From IMG/VR virus record IMGVR_UViG_3300042881_001351, positions 1 to 26,036 of that record: a DNA stretch of 26,036 nt; one strand, 5' to 3'. Below, one piece after another: positions 6,901 through 13,331 of the stretch. A model generated the notes under the pieces. It was not told the origin of the DNA. It did not search any database and saw only the letters and a list, made by a program, of their open reading frames with translations. The translations under genes and the position numbers were made by a program. Source of the stretch: a virus. Every line of letters begins with the position of its first letter. The stretch's first letter is position 1.

Positions 6901-7079
6901 ATACTTAGCAGCCGACCAAACAGTTTAGCCAGCGGCGACTCGTCGCTCGGTCGGTTGCCCAGCACGATGTCTTGCACCATCCGCTCTTCAGGCGTTGAAG
7001 GCCGCGAGTAAAACTGCGGTACGTAATGCGCGCCAATTCTCGGTAGCTCTTCCTGAATAAAATGTCCGTCACGAAGCAT
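6897..7079 (-). CDS. Small phage protein of unknown function
   Basis: A 60-residue protein (MLRDGHFIQEELPRIGAHYV start, end LAKLFGRLLSI) with no TM or metal-binding motif. I chose the ATG at 7079, because GGAGGAAAGACA directly precedes it, over the in-frame ATG at 7121 inside the neighbouring gene, which would overlap by 53 bases. With this start the overlap with the gene before is 11 bases and the next gene follows by ATGA. The PSTPEERMVQDIVLGNRP segment is likely helical. Function not recognised. Confidence 0.65.
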   Translation of the reverse strand: MLRDGHFIQEELPRIGAHYVPQFYSRPSTPEERMVQDIVLGNRPSDESPLAKLFGRLLSI

Positions 7080-7314
7080 TGTCTTTCCTCCTATCTTCAT
7101 TTGCTCGGCGGGCGTCGACACCTTTCTTTTTTATCAACGCCACCTCATCAGTAGTATAAATCGATTTTCCCACCATTACGTTACCGGCTATCCACACCTC
7201 GGCTGAGTAGGCATTGTTCTTGCATGAGTCACACTTGCGCTGCCGCCGGATGCCGCCTGGCTGCTGCGTGGTGTTGACCACGAACGTCTTTGACCCGCAA
7301 AGTTGGCATTTCAT
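7069..7314 (-). CDS. Zinc-ribbon protein, NrdR-N-terminal-like (second of pair)
   Basis: An 81-residue protein beginning MKCQLCGSKTFVVNTTQQPG, then RRQRKCDSCKNNAYSAEVWI. The CxxC...RRxRxCxxC pattern resembles the N-terminal zinc ribbon of the ribonucleotide-reductase repressor NrdR, but the ATP-cone domain is absent. The ATG at 7314 overlaps the upstream stop (ATGA 7311-7314) and has AGGTGG upstream, which is better than the in-frame GTG at 7326. It is a tandem paralogue of the gene at 7311-7523. It may bind nucleic acid or mimic a host zinc-ribbon regulator; this is inference. Confidence 0.8.
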   Translation of the reverse strand: MKCQLCGSKTFVVNTTQQPGGIRRQRKCDSCKNNAYSAEVWIAGNVMVGKSIYTTDEVALIKKKGVDARRANEDRRKDNAS

Positions 7315-7523
7315 TTTGTCGTCCACCTTTTCACCCGGTTTTCCTGTAAAAGTTCTTTTAGGTTTTCCACCCCAACTTTTTGTCGCGCGCCAATACGATA
7401 AATAGTTTCCATAGTGGAAAACCGCCCTTCACAGGAAGTGCATTCCCAACGGCGATTGGTATAAAGGTCGCTACCGTCCGTGTGAACTACTTTTGCTTTT
7501 TCACCACATAAAGGACATTTCAC
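7311..7523 (-). CDS. Zinc-ribbon protein, NrdR-N-terminal-like (first of pair)
   Basis: A 70-residue protein: MKCPLCGEKAKVVHTDGSDL, then RRWECTSCEGRFSTMETIY. This is very close to the zinc-ribbon part of NrdR (CPxCG, RRRxEC, CxxRFxTxE) in cysteine spacing and the RF-T-E exit, but the protein stops shortly after, without the ATP-cone. Cys3, Cys6, Cys29 and Cys32 would bind one zinc ion. It is coupled by ATGA to genes on both sides. Standalone zinc ribbons of this kind occur in phages without known roles. Whether it touches nrd regulation is unproved, and no nrd gene is in the window. Confidence 0.82.
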   Translation of the reverse strand: MKCPLCGEKAKVVHTDGSDLYTNRRWECTSCEGRFSTMETIYRIGARQKVGVENLKELLQENRVKRWTTK

Positions 7524-7714
7524 GGTTTGATTGCCCCCGACATAATCTCGACGCGCTCGCGGGCGTCACGCAGGGCGCAGTACCGCTGGTGCAGGCGCTG
7601 CAGGTGGGACGAGCGGCGCTCGTTCAACTGCTCCTCAGTCAGTAGCGCAAACACCTCGGCTTCCGATAGCGTGGCTATTCGGTCATTTAGGGCGCGCCAA
7701 CTTAGCTTTTTCAT
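7520..7714 (-). CDS. Small helical phage protein
   Basis: A 64-residue, probably all-helical protein (MKKLSWRALNDRIATLSEAE, then LLTEEQLNERRSSHLQRLHQ, RYCALRDARERVEIM). The pattern S-W-R-x-L-N-D-x-I-A-x-L-S-E-x-E-V, then R-L-H-Q-R-Y, resembles small proteins from other phages and may form a helical hairpin. It is coupled by ATGA (7520-7523) to the zinc-ribbon gene and starts inside the 3' end of the previous gene (overlap 32 bases). Function unknown. Confidence 0.75.
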   Translation of the reverse strand: MKKLSWRALNDRIATLSEAEVFALLTEEQLNERRSSHLQRLHQRYCALRDARERVEIMSGAIKP

Positions 7715-7856
7715 CGTCTATCCTTTGTTGTATTTCTGCAACCTGTTCAACCGCGCGCTCAAATGCTCGGGCCATCTGGTTTAGTTCCTTCTGGCGTATG
7801 CGCTCCTCTGCCTGCGCGCCAGGCAGTTTGGCTTTCCAGTAGTCAAGTCTTCGCAC
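7683..7856 (-). CDS. Small helical protein, GTG start
   Basis: A 57-residue basic helical protein (RRLDYWKAKLPGAQAEERIR, then ELNQMARAFERAVEQVAEIQ). I chose GTG 7856 because GGAGG lies nine bases upstream and because it leaves only a 14-base overlap with the preceding gene. The longer frame to 7907 would bury the start deep in that gene. A coiled coil is likely over the last 45 residues. No family is recognised. Confidence 0.62.
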   Translation of the reverse strand: MRRLDYWKAKLPGAQAEERIRQKELNQMARAFERAVEQVAEIQQRIDDEKAKLARPK

Positions 7857-7989
7857 GGCGCTCAGCCTCCATCTCGCGCAAGTCCATGGCGACGTCCGCC
7901 ACACCATGCCAGTCGCACCGGGCGATCATGACCTGCAGGTATTCAATCAGAATTTCGCGTTGGATTTCTGGGTCTTTAAAGTCCGTCAT
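7843..7989 (-). CDS. Small phage protein (48 aa) with DWHGVADVAMDLRE motif
   Basis: A 48-residue gene: MTDFKDPEIQREILIEYLQV, then DWHGVADVAMDLREMEAERR. It has a strong AAGGAGG site, overlaps the preceding stop by ATGA (7986-7989), and its end overlaps the next gene by 14 bases. The sequence resembles small helical proteins often found in phage accessory operons, where an acidic D-W-H-G-V-A-D-A/V-A-M-D-L-R-E core recurs. Single-domain, soluble, function unknown. The coupling and ribosome-binding site make it credible despite its size. Confidence 0.75.
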   Translation of the reverse strand: MTDFKDPEIQREILIEYLQVMIARCDWHGVADVAMDLREMEAERRAKT

Positions 7990-8264
7990 TTTGCTGCCTC
8001 CTTGGGTTTAGAAAATCTTGCGAGTGGAATAATACGACGACTGCCGTCTAACATCTCAATATGCACGAAGCCCTGCGAGACTGCCCAGCAGCCGTAATAC
8101 GCCCGCTGCAGCCCGTCGATGTCAAAGGCCATCTTCAAGCCGTGGCACCAGCTGGGTTGGTCAGTGGTTAGCACCGTCTGGACGCTGATGTCGTTGGTAT
8201 ACGTCAGGTAGTTTGGCTCGGCGGCAAGCGCAGGCGCTGCCAATAGTAGTAACAGGTATCTCAT
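7986..8264 (-). CDS. Secreted/periplasmic small protein with signal peptide
   Basis: A 92-residue protein starting MRYLLLLLAAPALAAEPNYL. This is a short, classic Sec signal peptide with a likely signal-peptidase cut after ALA (about residue 15), leaving a mature domain of ~77 residues with two cysteines (C39, C58) that could form a disulphide in the periplasm. ATG 8264 has GGAG upstream and overlaps the previous stop by ATGA, so the longer frame to 8303 is rejected. A cell-surface or superinfection-related role is one possibility among many. No family is recognised. Confidence 0.78.
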   Translation of the reverse strand: MRYLLLLLAAPALAAEPNYLTYTNDISVQTVLTTDQPSWCHGLKMAFDIDGLQRAYYGCWAVSQGFVHIEMLDGSRRIIPLARFSKPKEAAK

Positions 8265-8491
8265 GTGTTCTTCTCCTTCAGCTTGGCTTCGATGGCGCGG
8301 CACGTTTTTTCAATACTCATATACAGGCAGTCTTTAATGTCCTCATCCGTCAGCCCAACCCATTCTTTCTTTGTCTCAACATGCTCAACGACTTTAGGGT
8401 TTATTGCCCCCTGTGGATTTAAACGATCAAATATCTTTTTGCCTAAATCATAAAAATCTTTATTTTTACCCGTGACGTTGTCTTTAGTCAT
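8261..8491 (-). CDS. Small protein with EWxGLTDED...AIEAKLKEKNT tail, duplicated module
   Basis: A 76-residue protein. Its last ~35 residues (EWVGLTDEDIKDCLYMSIEK, ending AIEAKLKEKNT) are paralogous to the end of the upstream gene (8488-9006), and the DNA of the 3' end plus the next ribosome-binding site and start is 33/36 identical in the two places. The N-terminal half (MTKDNVTGKNKDFYDLGKKI) is unrelated. Start 8491 has AAGGAG and overlaps the previous stop by ATGA. Proteins ending in a W-x-G-L-T-D-E-x module are common in phages without known function. Confidence 0.8.
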   Translation of the reverse strand: MTKDNVTGKNKDFYDLGKKIFDRLNPQGAINPKVVEHVETKKEWVGLTDEDIKDCLYMSIEKTCRAIEAKLKEKNT

Positions 8492-9006
8492 GTGTTCTTC
8501 TCCTTTAGTTTTGCTTCGATGGCTTTTGCGTATTCCAACGTATCAAAATAACAGTCTGTAACGTGATCTTCTGCCATTGCTTCGTATTCCTCATCCGTCA
8601 GCCCTTGCCATTCGCGCTGTGGTGGGGCGGTGTAGAGCGGAACAACCAGATGCGAAGGTTCTGGCTCGTCCAACGTGACCATCATTAAAGATTGCTTCTC
8701 TGTCGGTCGAGTGTTTGCAATTCCCCACGCCGCCGGCTGTTGCTCTGGCTGCGGTAAATGCCGCGCATCACACGCAACGCATCCAGAACCATCGCAGTTC
8801 TGACACTTACCATCTTGCTCCTGCTCTGGCTGCGGTGGGGGCGGTTCGCAGTCTTCTGCTTCCATTATTTCTCGCATCGTCATAATGCGGCCACCATGTT
8901 GATGCGGCTCCGGTTCTGCGCACCGCTCACACTTTCCGCCGATGCACTGGCTCCCGGTTTTGCAGGGTGGTTCAGGCTTCTGGTATTGGTTATGGTCGCC
9001 GCTCAT
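8488..9006 (-). CDS. Cys-rich phage protein with LYTAPP/GLTDEE module
   Basis: A 172-residue protein in three parts. Residues ~14-33 and ~67-80 hold CxxC-type clusters (CIGGKCERC; CQNCDGSGCVAC, like a DnaJ-type CxxCxGxGCxxC), probably zinc-binding. The middle is Pro/Glu/Gln-rich and probably disordered. The C-terminal ~80 residues carry QQPAAWGIANT, VVPLYTAPPQREWQGLTDEE and end AIEAKLKEKNT. The QQPxAW...LYTxPP element also occurs in the rightward gene at 10803. The ATG overlaps the helicase stop (ATGA 9003-9006). Function unknown; a zinc-binding early accessory is the best description. Confidence 0.8.
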   Translation of the reverse strand: MSGDHNQYQKPEPPCKTGSQCIGGKCERCAEPEPHQHGGRIMTMREIMEAEDCEPPPPQPEQEQDGKCQNCDGSGCVACDARHLPQPEQQPAAWGIANTRPTEKQSLMMVTLDEPEPSHLVVPLYTAPPQREWQGLTDEEYEAMAEDHVTDCYFDTLEYAKAIEAKLKEKNT

Positions 9007-10355
9007 TTCAGTGCCTCCATCGCTATGTCGGAAATTGCTCGTTTGTCGTGCAGGGCTGCGAAGATTTTTTCGTCAACTGTCTTGTCGGCGAGTAGGATAT
9101 AGACCCAGACATCTCGCACTTGACCGGAACGATGGAGCCTGCCGACAGTTTGTTCGTAGAGTTCCAACGACCACGGCAACGACAGAAAGACCAAGTGACA
9201 TCCCCCAAATTGAAGGTTAAGGCCATGTCCTGCGGACTTTGGATGCACAGCGAGTAGCTCGATTTGTCCGGCGTTCCATCGCTCGATGGCCCGCTCGTCG
9301 TCGAGGGTGGCAAGTTTCGGATAGCGGCGACGAAGTTCTGCCACCTCTTCCTGAAACTGGTAAACCAATAGGGTGTTCGCATGCTGATTCTCCTCTAGTA
9401 GTTCATCTAGTCGATCAAACTTGTGGCTGCTAAACCACACTGCCGCTTTGCTGTTGGTAAATTGACCCGGCACGTCGGACGCTACGCGTTCGCTGGCGTA
9501 CACAAAGCCGGACGCCATCTGTTGCAACTTTGATGTAACGGCTGCAGCGTTGGCCGCCAGTATCTCGGCTGTTGGAAACTGCACCACGAAGTCGCGCTTC
9601 ATCTTCTCGTACGGGCCACGGTCGTCCAACTGACAGCGCAGCTCGACCACATGGCACTCGGGCAGCTTGTCTTTGTACTCGCCTGGCTCCAAGACGTACG
9701 TCGCCGGCTTGATGCGCTCCATGACCAGCGGTAGCGCGCCTGGGCGTGGCAGCCACTCGCCGAAGTCGCGGTTCATGCAGACGAAATACTGCTGCAGGAA
9801 GGCGCCCTTGGCGCGGCCCAGCAGCTTCTCGTCGACGATCTTGCACTGGCCGAACACGTCTTCCAGACCGTTGCTGGTAAACGACCCAGTCAAACCCCAG
9901 CGTATCTTGAACTGGTCAATCACCTTGTGCAGAGCTTTGAAGCGCGTGCCGGAGGGGTTCTTCAGTTTGGTCAGCTCGTCAAACACGATGGCGTCGTACA
10001 CAATCCCGTCAAATCCTGACGCAGCAAAATCGCACAGCCATTGGATGTTGTCGTAGTTGATGACGACGACATCCGCTGCACCGGCAAGCGCTGCTTCTCG
10101 TTGCGCCGGGGTGCCAACCGCCACGTTAAGGTTTAACTCTGGCGCCCACTTCGGCGCTTCGACAGGCCAGACGTCCGTACACACGCGTTTGGGCGCCAGC
10201 ACCAGAAAGCGCGACGCGTAGCCACCCTTAATCATCGCTTGCATCGCCGTCAGCGTAATCGCGGTCTTGCCTGCACCCACGGGTGCTAAGATCATCGCCC
10301 GGTCGCGCTCGTACAGGAAGTCAGCCGCTTCATCCTGATAAGGTCTAAGTTGCAT
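9003..10355 (-). CDS. SNF2/SF2-type DNA helicase
   Basis: A 450-residue superfamily 2 helicase/translocase. Visible motifs: Q-type start LRPYQDEA (3-10), Walker A PVGAGKT (25-31), motif Ia LVLAPKRV, motif II DEL-TK (D126 E127) in VFDELTKLKN, motif III LTGSF (155-159), motif V AGHGLNLQ, and motif VI QTVGRLHRSGQ with the arginine finger. This is the SNF2-like pattern of compact phage helicases. It lies one gene downstream of the VRR-NUC nuclease. In many phages these two are neighbours and are thought to process branched or recombining DNA. ATG 10355 is chosen over TTG 10367 because of GGGG upstream. Function is solid; the substrate is inferred. Confidence 0.93.
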   Translation of the reverse strand: MQLRPYQDEAADFLYERDRAMILAPVGAGKTAITLTAMQAMIKGGYASRFLVLAPKRVCTDVWPVEAPKWAPELNLNVAVGTPAQREAALAGAADVVVINYDNIQWLCDFAASGFDGIVYDAIVFDELTKLKNPSGTRFKALHKVIDQFKIRWGLTGSFTSNGLEDVFGQCKIVDEKLLGRAKGAFLQQYFVCMNRDFGEWLPRPGALPLVMERIKPATYVLEPGEYKDKLPECHVVELRCQLDDRGPYEKMKRDFVVQFPTAEILAANAAAVTSKLQQMASGFVYASERVASDVPGQFTNSKAAVWFSSHKFDRLDELLEENQHANTLLVYQFQEEVAELRRRYPKLATLDDERAIERWNAGQIELLAVHPKSAGHGLNLQFGGCHLVFLSLPWSLELYEQTVGRLHRSGQVRDVWVYILLADKTVDEKIFAALHDKRAISDIAMEALK

Positions 10356-10434
10356 CGCGTGCCCCAAAAAGTGTCGTGTAGTTTACGGTGTAGGTTCTTT
10401 TCATATTCGACTGCTGCTTCCTCTCGTAGCCGTT

Positions 10435-10713
10435 TTAACCTGACTGCTTTCTTACCCATTCATCCACCATCTCCTTTGACCATAAACAGGCGTAGTTTTG
10501 TTTCAGTTGCAACACGTCGTTGCGGAATATCTTTTGCAGCTCGGACAGCCTGCCGCTTTTGGTTTTCAATTCGACAAACCATGTGGTGCCATCAGGCATA
10601 CAAGCGATGCGGTCACTCACTCCGCGCTGGTTGACTGACCTGAACTTGTAGGTCTTGCCACCAGCGCGTTCGACCGTCCAGACAAAGTAGTTTTCAATTT
10701 CTTTTTCAAGCAT
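10435..10713 (-). CDS. VRR-NUC domain nuclease
   Basis: A 92-residue nuclease of the VRR-NUC family (PD-(D/E)xK fold). The pattern is MLEKEIENYFVWTVERAGGK, then KFRSVNQRGVSDRIACMPDG, with D46 in G-V-S-D-R, and FVELKTKSGRLSELQ with E59 and K61. This matches the standalone phage VRR-NUC proteins that are predicted to cut branched DNA such as Holliday junctions. The start has no Shine-Dalgarno site, but a TATATT box ends six bases before the ATG, so a leaderless mRNA is predicted. It is the first gene of leftward operon I; the helicase follows after 79 bases. The catalytic assignment is by family motif. Confidence 0.9.
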   Translation of the reverse strand: MLEKEIENYFVWTVERAGGKTYKFRSVNQRGVSDRIACMPDGTTWFVELKTKSGRLSELQKIFRNDVLQLKQNYACLWSKEMVDEWVRKQSG

Positions 10714-10718
10714 GGCCG

Positions 10719-10771
10719 AAATATAACACCCTAAAAAAGTATTTGACAAGAATTATTTGCGGGGGTACAGT
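10719..10771. promoter_or_regulatory. Divergent sigma-70-type promoters with overlapping -35 boxes
   Basis: Rightward: TTGACA at 10743-10748, a 17-bp spacer and TACAGT at 10766-10771, about 30 bases before ATG 10803. Leftward: TTGTCA (10749 down to 10744), an 18-bp spacer and TATATT (10725 down to 10720), ending six bases before the ATG at 10713. The two -35 boxes share five bases within the palindromic core TTGACAA. RNA polymerase could hardly occupy both at once, so the two operons may compete. Seen in sequence; activity is inferred. Confidence 0.6.
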
Positions 10772-10802
10772 CGAGGCTCAAAACACTAAAGGAGCGTACA
10801 TT

Positions 10803-11363
10803 ATGGGGTTGGAAAACACACCGGAAGCCCGGTCGTATATAGACAAAATATACTCAGCGGTGATAGCGGACAACGAAGCTTTAGAAGACGCCAAGATGAC
10901 GTTAGAGGTCATTATGAAAACTGATCCGGGCGTTTACGATGAAATGATTAACGACACGCTTTCTTTGATTCGCAAAGCACTGAGCAGTTCTATCCTTGGA
11001 ATTGCCGATAGATTGGTAGACCCAGACCAACAACCCGTAGCGTGGATGCATACATCAGCAGTAGGTAACGTGTACTTTCGCAAAAAACCCCACGACAAAG
11101 TATTTAACCCGCAACCTGTTTATACCAACCCACCACTATTGTTAGCGTGGGAAAAATTAGTAGAGTCTGTGCGCCAGATGCGTGATGTGCAGGGCATGGA
11201 CGGTAATTGGAATTATGACCCTTATATGCACGGACTTTTTAATGGGCTTGAGTTTTCTCTTTCATTGCTTGAGGTACGAGAACCACAGTTTAGGGACGCG
11301 CCCGAAAAGTGGCTATGCGATCTTCCAAAGCCGCGGATTTTTTCGTCGGAGGAAAATATATGA
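10803..11363 (+). CDS. Early phage protein with QPVAW/YTNPP module
   Basis: A 186-residue protein, the first gene of the rightward replication operon. The first ~75 residues are an acidic helical domain (SYIDKIYSAVIADNEALEDA). The centre has DQQPVAWMHTSAVGNV and QPVYTNPPLLLAWEKLVESV. The end has a DPYMHGLFNGLEFSLSLLEV pattern and DAPEKWLCDLP, seen in other phage proteins of unknown role. AAAGGAG stands eight bases before ATG 10803, which rules out the upstream frame to 10743. It overlaps the next gene by ATGA (11360-11363). Possibly a host-takeover or DNA-metabolism accessory; not established. Confidence 0.82.
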   Translation: MGLENTPEARSYIDKIYSAVIADNEALEDAKMTLEVIMKTDPGVYDEMINDTLSLIRKALSSSILGIADRLVDPDQQPVAWMHTSAVGNVYFRKKPHDKVFNPQPVYTNPPLLLAWEKLVESVRQMRDVQGMDGNWNYDPYMHGLFNGLEFSLSLLEVREPQFRDAPEKWLCDLPKPRIFSSEENI

Positions 11364-12484
11364 ATCACTCTAATATCGTCGGCGGCTCAACCGCCAAGCG
11401 CGTCATCAACTGTCCGGCGTCGGTCAAGCTGGTGCAACAGATGCCACCCAAGCCGTCAAGCGAACACGCAGACCGCGGCACGCTCTTACACAATGTGATT
11501 GCCGAACTGCTTGAGTTCGACAAGACGCCAGAGCAGTGCATCGGCGCCACCTACAAAGGTCAGGTTTTAACGCAGGAGTTACTTGATGAGAAGATTATTT
11601 CCGCTCTTGAAGCACTCGACGAGATCGACCCCGACAAAACGATGGAGTACATGGTTGAAACCCGAGTTGCCTTTGGCGATTTTCTGCCTGGTGTCTTTGG
11701 TAGCACTGACTTACTTGGGCGTAAAGGTAAACGCGCCGTCGTTCTTGATTGGAAATTTGGCGATGGCGTATCTGTGGCTGCTGAAAACAACCCTCAGCTA
11801 TTATTTTACGCAGCAGCAGCGATGAGAACACCAGCGGCCAGCTGGGTGTTTGAAGGCGTGGACGAGATCGAGTGCGTGATTGTCCAGCCGCCGATGGTGC
11901 GTCGTTGGGTCACGACACCCGCACGCGTCAAAGAGTTTGAGCAAGAGCTGCTGTACGCGGTGCGTCTGTCCTCATGGCCCGAGCCGCCCATGCAGACCGG
12001 TGACCACTGCCGTTGGTGTGCTGCAAAACCGGTGTGCCCGGCCATGACTGGACAAGTCGAGCGTGCCTTAAAGGCGCAGCTCGCAGCATTGCCGGTGGAG
12101 CAGATCGCCATGCAGCTGGAGCAAGCCGACGCGATCGAGAGCTACCTGACTGACCTGCGGGCGTTGGCGTTCCAGATGCTTGAGAGCGGTCAGCCTGTGC
12201 CAGGTTACAAGCTGGTTGCCAAGCAATCGCGCCGCCAGTGGGTCGACAAGGCGAAGATCGAGGCGTGGGTGGACGCCAACGGTATCGAAGACGCATACGA
12301 GCCGGTGACAATTAAATCACCTGCGCAGCTTGAGAAAGTCTTGAAAAAGGCTAAAATAGAATTTCCCGCTGACATGGTCGTATCAGTGTCGTCGGGCGAT
12401 ACGTTGGCGCGTGAGTCTGACCCACGCCCAGCGGTGCTTCAAATCGGTCGTCAACTGACGGCTGCATTAAATAAACTCCAATAA
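11360..12484 (+). CDS. DUF2800-family Cas4/AddB-like exonuclease
   Basis: A 374-residue PD-(D/E)xK nuclease of the phage DUF2800 type. Nuclease residues are D117 in GSTDLL, D130-x-K132 in VLDWKFG and Q146...Y150 in NPQLLFYA. H44 in R-G-T-L-L-H fits the motif I histidine of RecB-type nucleases. C18 together with C217-x2-C220-x5-C226 forms the one-plus-three Cys pattern that holds the 4Fe-4S cluster in AddB and Cas4. It would resect DNA ends for phage replication and recombination. ATG 11360 has GGAGG upstream and overlaps the preceding stop. The next gene probably encodes its single-strand DNA partner. Confidence 0.92.
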   Translation: MNHSNIVGGSTAKRVINCPASVKLVQQMPPKPSSEHADRGTLLHNVIAELLEFDKTPEQCIGATYKGQVLTQELLDEKIISALEALDEIDPDKTMEYMVETRVAFGDFLPGVFGSTDLLGRKGKRAVVLDWKFGDGVSVAAENNPQLLFYAAAAMRTPAASWVFEGVDEIECVIVQPPMVRRWVTTPARVKEFEQELLYAVRLSSWPEPPMQTGDHCRWCAAKPVCPAMTGQVERALKAQLAALPVEQIAMQLEQADAIESYLTDLRALAFQMLESGQPVPGYKLVAKQSRRQWVDKAKIEAWVDANGIEDAYEPVTIKSPAQLEKVLKKAKIEFPADMVVSVSSGDTLARESDPRPAVLQIGRQLTAALNKLQ

Positions 12485-12495
12485 GGAAAACAGTC

Positions 12496-13140
12496 ATGTC
12501 AAATCTCGTTACTTTTAAAGGCGCAAACCTTCCTGCCGTATCATCCCTGACTACCGCGTTGCGCTCACTTGAGAGCGTTGCTGGCCCTGCCGGCACCGTC
12601 ATCATCAAGATGGACAAGACCGGCCACTGGGTGTTCGGCGCTGACCAGACCGACGTTGAAGAAGATTCGACTTGGGCGGTCAATCCGTTCTCGTTCGTGC
12701 ACGGTTACATCGCATGGGGCGACGGCGAAGTGCTGGCCGAGAAGATGGTGTCGGTTACCGAGCCGCTGCCAGAGATGGAGGCAGCACCGCCCGGCGCCAA
12801 GAAGGGTTGGGAGGCGCAAGTCGGCCTGTCGATGAAGTGCATCTCCGGCGAAGACAAGGGCATGGAAGCTCGCTATACCGTAACATCGGTGGGCGGCAAG
12901 AAGGCCGTGCAGGCACTGGCCGTTGCAATCGCCGAGCAGGTCGAGAAGGATCAGACCAAGCCCGTGCCTGTCGTGCATCTGAAGAAAGATCACTACACGC
13001 ACAAGTCGTATGGCCGCATCTACACACCGGTCTTTGAAGTCGTCGAGTTCGTCTCGATGAACGGTGAAGCCGATGAGCCAGCAGCAGAAGCTGAGGCGCC
13101 CGCCGCCGAAGCAGCACCCGCACGTCGTCGTCGCGGGTAA
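12496..13140 (+). CDS. Probable ssDNA-binding / recombination partner protein
   Basis: A 214-residue soluble protein with a beta-rich core (NLVTFKGANLPAVSSLTTAL, then KMDKTGHWVFGADQ, WEAQVGLSMKCISGEDKGME, RIYTPVFEVVEFVSM) and a low-complexity tail of Ala/Glu repeats ending ARRRRG. It sits directly between a Cas4-like nuclease and the DNA polymerase, the usual place of a phage ssDNA-binding protein. An acidic, flexible tail is typical of such proteins, although the last four arginines are not. AAGGA precedes the ATG. Family not recognised by name; the role is inferred from position and composition. Confidence 0.78.
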   Translation: MSNLVTFKGANLPAVSSLTTALRSLESVAGPAGTVIIKMDKTGHWVFGADQTDVEEDSTWAVNPFSFVHGYIAWGDGEVLAEKMVSVTEPLPEMEAAPPGAKKGWEAQVGLSMKCISGEDKGMEARYTVTSVGGKKAVQALAVAIAEQVEKDQTKPVPVVHLKKDHYTHKSYGRIYTPVFEVVEFVSMNGEADEPAAEAEAPAAEAAPARRRRG

Positions 13141-13331
13141 GTAGCACGGGGGAAAGCGGATGCTGTGCGGGTGTCAGGTCGCGGTGCAACTCCGCCCCGC
13201 TTTGCAATCACAGACGCAGCGAGTACCCCACCTTTCAATGGCACCGGTTACCTAATCATCAGGCTCTTCCTTGGTCGGTTCGACCTGATGCTGCCACGGT
13301 AACCGGGGCCACCCTCTCTAAAATAAAAACT
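13141..13331 (+). promoter_or_regulatory. Structured leader / candidate non-coding RNA upstream of DNA polymerase
   Basis: This 191-base gap has no ORF of note but contains two folded parts. Part A (13153-13203): AAAGCGG pairs with CCGCTTT, and directly inside its 3' strand GCGG-TGCAACT-CCGC forms an arm, a geometry like a tRNA acceptor/T-arm minihelix. Part B (13240-13310): a 13-bp stem with one A-G mismatch (GGCACCGGTTACC with GGTAACCGGGGCC) encloses CATCAG/CTGATG and GTCG/CGAC stems, an extended 71-base hairpin. The polymerase ATG 22 bases later lacks a Shine-Dalgarno site. It may control polymerase expression or serve replication. Confidence 0.55.

Noticed and set aside
10292-10459. A 55-codon leftward frame bridging VRR-NUC and the helicase
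   Set aside because: It overlaps the helicase by 64 bases and the nuclease by 25, and ends in an unlikely tail. It cannot be excluded, but support is weak.
10435-10749. Longer VRR-NUC gene from TTG 10749
   Set aside because: The extra 12 codons overlap the leftward -35 and -10 boxes, and the family begins near the internal MLEKE.
13153-13204. A tRNA gene
   Set aside because: An acceptor-like stem and T-arm-like loop exist, but only ~20 bases remain between them, too few for D and anticodon arms, and no CCA follows.
13183-13204. Cobalamin riboswitch (GGTGCAACTCC resembles the conserved box)
   Set aside because: The bases expected between this box and the following CCCGC are missing, no GCCACTG-like box is present, and the downstream gene is a DNA polymerase.
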